DNA of 64,000 nt, taken from Rhineura floridana (lineage: Eukaryota; Chordata; Lepidosauria; Squamata; Rhineuridae). The position numbers were made by a program, and so were the translations under genes. Under the pieces are notes generated by a model, which did not search any database, was not told the DNA's origin, and saw nothing but the letters and a program-made list of their open reading frames with translations. Positions 60,201 through 64,000 of this stretch are shown here, in pieces. Within the stretch, counting starts at the first letter, position 1, and each line of letters opens with the position of its first letter. Location of the stretch: contig NC_084482.1 of NCBI RefSeq assembly GCF_030035675.1, positions 223,182,943 to 223,246,942 on the forward strand, in the 5' to 3' direction.

Positions 60201-62508
60201 CTTTGGGATTTTCCCCTGAACTTCCAGTTTCACCTGCGTTGGATAGCAAGTGGAGCCCAACCCAAGTAGTAACAAGGTGGAAAAGGCACTTAGAGACTAA
60301 CAGGGAAGCCTAGAGAGGTTTGCATTAATGTGGGCACAACAAGCTTCTCTATAATAATAATAATAATAATTTTAATGTATAAGTCGCCTATCTTTCCAAT
60401 GGCCACTCTAGGCGACGTACAACTCAGTTAAAAATACATCATAATAAATACAGTACAAGAATAAAACAGTAAAACAGTGACAGTTCAGAGTAGCAGGCAA
60501 TTGGTCAAAAAGATTAACCCTCCCCGGAAGTCCCGAAGGCCTGTCTGAAAAGCCAGGTCTTCAAGGCCTGGCGGAATACATTCAGGGAAGGGGCATGCCG
60601 AAGATCATATGGGAGGGAGTTCCAGAGAGTGGGGGCCGCCACTGAAAAGGCCCTCTCTCTAGTCCCCACCGGCCTAGCTGTTTTAGTTGGTGGGACTGAG
60701 AGAAGGCCCTGTGTGGCTGATCTTGTCGGGCGGCATAATTGGTGGCGTTGGAGGCGCTCCATCAGATAAACTGGGCCGAGACCGTGTAGGGCTTTAAAGG
60801 TTAATACCAACACCTTGAATTGGGCCCGGAAAACAACTGGGAGCCAGTGCAGATCGAACAGCACTGGGGTGATGTGCTCCCGGCGACGACAATTTGTAAG
60901 TAGTTGAGCCGCCGCATTTTGTATAAGTTGTAGTTTCCGGACCGTTTTCAAGGGTAGCCCCACGTAGAGCGCATTACAGTAGTCTAAACGAGAGGTGACC
61001 AGGGCATGTACCACCTCTAGGCTTCCCTTTCACTTTCTAGTATTAACCCCCAAATACTGTGCACCCCCTTTGCCATTAAAAGCAGGAAAGGCAGGAGGAA
61101 CTGGCAGGGTGGGATGTCCCAACCCCCACTGAAGGAAAGAGAGTCAGCCCTGGCTCCTCTGAGCTGGGCTAGATCCCAGGCACCCCTCAGTGAAGTAGGA
61201 GTGGGCCCAAGGAAGGGAAGGAAGGGCAAGCGTGCCTGACCGTGCAGGCAGGGGCAGCAAATCCGGTGTAGAGTTCATGGCAATCATGTTTGCTCCACAC
61301 CCAGTGCAAGCATGCAAAGTTGTTGAAATTCCAATTTTAAAACCAACGTGGGTGGAATTCATGCCCATCCCTAGTCAGGAGCCACAAAAGCTTAGAGAGA
61401 GTCTGTGCCACAGAATCACCCCTGCTCAAAGGAATTCTGATAAAGAGGGCTTACTTCAAATGGGCCACTGCAGGCAAAGGGAGGGGTTGAGCCACTGATG
61501 GGGGTTGTTACTAGACAGGCCGTGGCCTCCAAGACCAGTATAAAAGGGCACAAAGAAGGAACAGCAAACAGATTCACAACTGGGTTTGCAAAATTACACC
61601 TCCCCACTACATTCTAGATTCTAAAGCCAAGACAATGATTCTGGAATTGTACGATCAATGGTCATGTTCAGCAGAGATGCCTTTGATGGGAAAGGAAATA
61701 CCTCCCATGGTTTTAGCCTTTGAACTTCCAGTCTGTCCTTCACCTTCCATTTAGATCTAGATGAATAAATGACATCTAAGGCCCGTGCCACAGCTTGGAC
61801 AGTGTTGTAAATCCAGTAGCTGTCTAGAGAGAGGACTCTTTCCAGATCGTCTTGGGACAACATCTCCAGGTCCTCTCTCTCTCTGCATCTTGTCCAACTT
61901 TTCACCGACAATGCATGCTTTGAATAGGAACAATTAAAAGCTCTCTCCTCAAGCCCCATGATCATGAAGAAAAAAGGTACAAAATCATCATAGTGTATCT
62001 TTTTATTTGTCTCAATAAAGAAGGAAAAAATACCATGGATGTGTTGGAAAGATAAGCCACTGTACATTAAGTTCAAAGAGATGTCGCACATAGCTGTTGT
62101 GATCCAGACTTGCCCTTCAATGGGCTTTATAAATGTGTTGAATAAATTTTGTACAGTGAATATTCCTGTTGAGATATAAATAGGCTCAGCATAGTAAACA
62201 AATACATGGACTTGTCTCCATTTGAGAAATGGAAATGGATTGATCAGAACGTCATCTGTATTCGGTCGTGGGAAGGTTTCTGAGATGGCAACACAAATGC
62301 CACTCCTGAGCAGCAGAGGCGTCAAGGTCTTCATGAACCTCTCTCCATTGTCAGTGTCTGGAGCGATGAGACCAGTGAATGTCCATCTGAACTGCAGGAG
62401 CAGCTTGACAACCCCTGGGTACTGGAATTCTTCTTTGGGGACCATCCGGTAGAAAAAAGGGAACTGGGTCTTATCACTCAGAGCAGGAGAGACAGAAGCA
62501 TAACTGAC
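56324..62508 (-). CDS. V2R-2: vomeronasal type-2 receptor, exons 3-6 in window
   Basis: Exons in transcript order: 61702-62508, 59352-59579, 58738-58864, 56324-57267, of lengths 807, 228, 127 and 944 bp, the same as in V2R-1, all open with GT/AG junctions. They encode 702 residues covering most of the ligand-binding domain, NCD3G and seven helices. Exons 1 and 2 are not found up to 64000; homology to V2R-1 stops at about 63000, where a GC-rich block begins. Either the exons lie beyond the window or the gene lost them. Its introns hold two insertions missing from V2R-1. Confidence 0.85.
57660..57830. repeat. G-rich minisatellite in V2R-2 intron 5
   Basis: The paralogous copy of the array at 7600-7770, with a few base changes. 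Confidence 0.8.
58738..58864 (-). CDS. V2R-2 exon 5: NCD3G exon
   Basis: Encodes [35 protein letters not shown] and TISTQE. One residue differs from V2R-1 (F for S after PG). Same acceptor (ACTTAG) and donor. Confidence 0.93.
59352..59579 (-). CDS. V2R-2 exon 4
   Basis: 228 bp, [13 protein letters not shown] to PKWLNQ. Differs from V2R-1 at two residues (FPNN for FPNK and YREG for YKEG). Confidence 0.94.
59833..59959. mobile_element. Palindromic hAT-type MITE, copy 3, in V2R-2 intron 3
   Basis: The element 59839-59954 (116 bp) has CAGAGCTTGGAAAAGTTACT and its complement AGTAACTTTTCCAAGCTCTG at the ends. GGACA occurs on both sides (59833-59837 and 59955-59959). V2R-1 shows the empty site AACCAGGACATTCTC near 9787-9801, so it inserted after the duplication. 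Confidence 0.9.
60347..61018 (-). mobile_element. L2-group LINE, 5'-truncated, in V2R-2 intron 3
   Basis: The element is about 60351-61014, with an ATAATAATAAT reversed tail at its 3' end. CTCT occurs on both sides. V2R-1 keeps the empty site (GCTTCTCTAGGCTTCCC near 10190). The minus frame 60514-61014 (166 codons) is open: [78 protein letters not shown], the C-terminal region of L2-type ORF2. Confidence 0.88.
61702..62508 (-). CDS. V2R-2 exon 3: main ligand-binding exon
   Basis: 807 bp, open, same splice limits as V2R-1 exon 3. It differs at about 29 of 269 residues; the run [13 protein letters not shown] replaces [13 protein letters not shown] in V2R-1, while the last 60 residues are identical. 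Confidence 0.95.
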
Positions 62509-63002
62509 CTGGAAAGGAGAGAGCTTTTGGTTTGTGGTGATTTCTTTAGGATCAAGGCCCAAATATTTTTACCCCAATATGGTCGATAAGGGCTGGATGG
62601 AGGAGGGAGGTCCCATGAGGGATGGGGGAGAAATTTACATTTTAATGAACCACCACCAAATCCACACTTTTCAAACCAAGTAGCCTTCACAATCTTCACT
62701 TCACCACATTTTTGTGATGCAGATCTCCAAACAACGTGTATGAAAAAGGATATATTAGCAGGAAGTGCACATAAAATGCATACATAAGTGAAAGTGCAAT
62801 AATGCTTTTTATTGTGGGAAATTGCTTGCAAACATGCGTATAAGTAGATATTTGCATTAAAATGCTGATGAATAACTATGAGCATTTTTTAAAAAACAAC
62901 CTACAAATTGCTGTAGGAATGTGGACAACTGAACATAGGATTGGAAAACTGAGAAAGTGAGAGAAACCAGTGTTGACAGAGTCCTCCATCCTTTGCATCC
63001 AT
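62509..63002. other. V2R-2 intron 2, remainder of the duplicated block
   Basis: Near-identical to 11682-12177 of V2R-1, then homology ends abruptly after TTTGCATCCATCC. Confidence 0.7.
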
Positions 63003-64000
63003 CCCGCGTTCCACGCCCGGGACTTACCGGGAGAAGGGACGTGTTTTGCGGCCGTAGCCGAGCCGCCATCTTGGTGAGGGGGCATGCACGCAGCATGCTG
63101 GTGCACTGACGTAGCACGCAGCTAGGTGGCGGGGCGGCAGACAGCCATTTAAGGCCGTACTGCCAGCCGCCCACCCTCACTGCAAATTTTTGGCGGCAAT
63201 TTTAAACGGTCGGGAGGCCCTCCTGCATCGGTGGCGTGACGCGGCTCAGATCGCCCGCCGACACACGTGGCTTCTCCAGGCCTACAGGCCAGGCCTTGGT
63301 GCGGGGCCGGCGGCGAGGAGCGGTTACTCTTTAAATTACTATCCAGGGGACCCCTCTGGGAAGGATCTCAGCCCATAGCAAGGGAGTGGTTCCCAGACCC
63401 ATCTTGCACACCACCCCATTGGTCGCTTAGCAGCCCAGGGGCCAGGATTGTGGGGGTGAGATAAAGGGGCCCAGGAGCAGGGGACTGGTTTGAGTAGGGG
63501 ACACGGTCCAGCTGGATGGTGAGGGTGCGGGGTCCCCCCTTAGGTATCCCCAGGCTGAAAACCTCTCATTACTGCAGAAGACATCATCCCCCTACACGCT
63601 AGCTCAGGATGCCACCCAAAAAAGGTCAAGTTGGGCCAAAAGGGAAGGGAAGGGCCCCCAGGGCAGAGGGTAGATGCCCACCCCCTGCTGCGGATGGGGC
63701 ACAGGTGGCAGGCATACCATGGACCACTATACTGGCTAGGTTAGAAGCCCTGGAGAGGGGCCCTGCCCAGCTGGCAACGGGGAGAACAAGGGAACCACCC
63801 CCCAAGCAGATAGAACGGACAGCGGCCACCTCCTGGCCCGCCAGGCAGCAGCAGCTCCTTCCCACGGGCCTGCGGGGCAGGGGGTTCAACCCCGCCTGCT
63901 CTGCTGGGAGTTCAGCTCCCGAGGCCGCTGTGGTCGTAACCCCTGCAGGTTCCGACACGAGTGCGCAATATGCGGGGTCCGCATTCCTGAGCTGCCTGCC
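63003..64000. other. GC-rich, CpG-rich block at window edge, possible mobile element or unknown gene 5' end
   Basis: The base composition changes sharply at 63003. A plus-strand frame opens at ATG 63609 (MPPKKGQVGPKGKGRAPRAE) and stays open through the window edge (at least 130 codons); it is basic at the start and rich in Ala, Gly and Pro. A short segment GIPWTTILARLEALERG may form a helix. I do not recognise the family. It could be the 5' end of a retroelement or transposon inserted in V2R-2, or the true flank beyond a duplication breakpoint. Confidence 0.45.

Noticed and set aside
1-64000. tRNA genes, rRNA, CRISPR arrays and riboswitches
   Set aside because: None seen. Simple repeats and minisatellites lack the spacer pattern of a CRISPR array, and the window is vertebrate DNA.

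Overview
This is vertebrate DNA, most likely from a squamate reptile. The host signal is a vomeronasal type-2 receptor (V2R) cluster on the minus strand. The repeats fit a squamate: several L1 lineages, BovB/RTE and L2-like LINEs, I-group (Vingi/Ingi-like) LINEs, Ty1/copia elements, an endogenous-retrovirus-like element and hAT-type MITEs. No bacterial features, tRNA genes or CRISPR arrays were seen. All gene calls rest on reading frames, motifs and splice sites read by eye.

V2R-1 (6264-32346, minus) can be laid out as six exons: 32135-32346, 12583-12874, 10875-11681, 9305-9532, 8686-8812 and 6264-7207. They total 2610 bp, keep one frame throughout, have GT/AG junctions, and would encode about 869 residues: signal peptide, ligand-binding lobes, cysteine-rich NCD3G and seven-helix domain. 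Its intron 1 is about 19 kb because it holds a nearly full-length I-group LINE (about 12.9-18.7 kb) and a nested L1/BovB complex (21.1-29.4 kb). V2R-2 (exons 3-6 at 56324-62508, minus) is a close paralogue within a duplicated block (about 3226-12177 against 55287-63000). Its upstream exons are not in the window, because a GC-rich block starts at about 63003. An orphan V2R exon 5 with good splice sites lies at 47004-47130.

Between and inside the receptors are retroelements, many datable by nesting. A Ty1/copia fossil fills 1-2614. A compact 2.0 kb L1 derivative lies at 3261-5258 with a 16-bp target-site duplication (TSD). A BovB copy is split by a twin-primed (5'-inverted) L1 at 21545-29175, which is itself split by a second twin-primed compact L1 at 24472-26404. 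A second I-group LINE lies at 34047-40383. A second Ty1/copia fossil at 42284-44339 has a 3' LTR interrupted by a young 5'-truncated I-group LINE (44340-46320) flanked by an exact-length 257-bp duplication. A minus-oriented ERV-like element with two similar LTRs occupies 48879-54812.

The most notable points are two independent copies of a compact L1 derivative with one shared internal junction and an open truncated ORF1; the 257-bp duplication around the young I-group LINE; a short, highly diverged patch in V2R exon 3 within otherwise near-identical paralogues; and the same-frame ORF1/ORF2 arrangement in two I-group copies.
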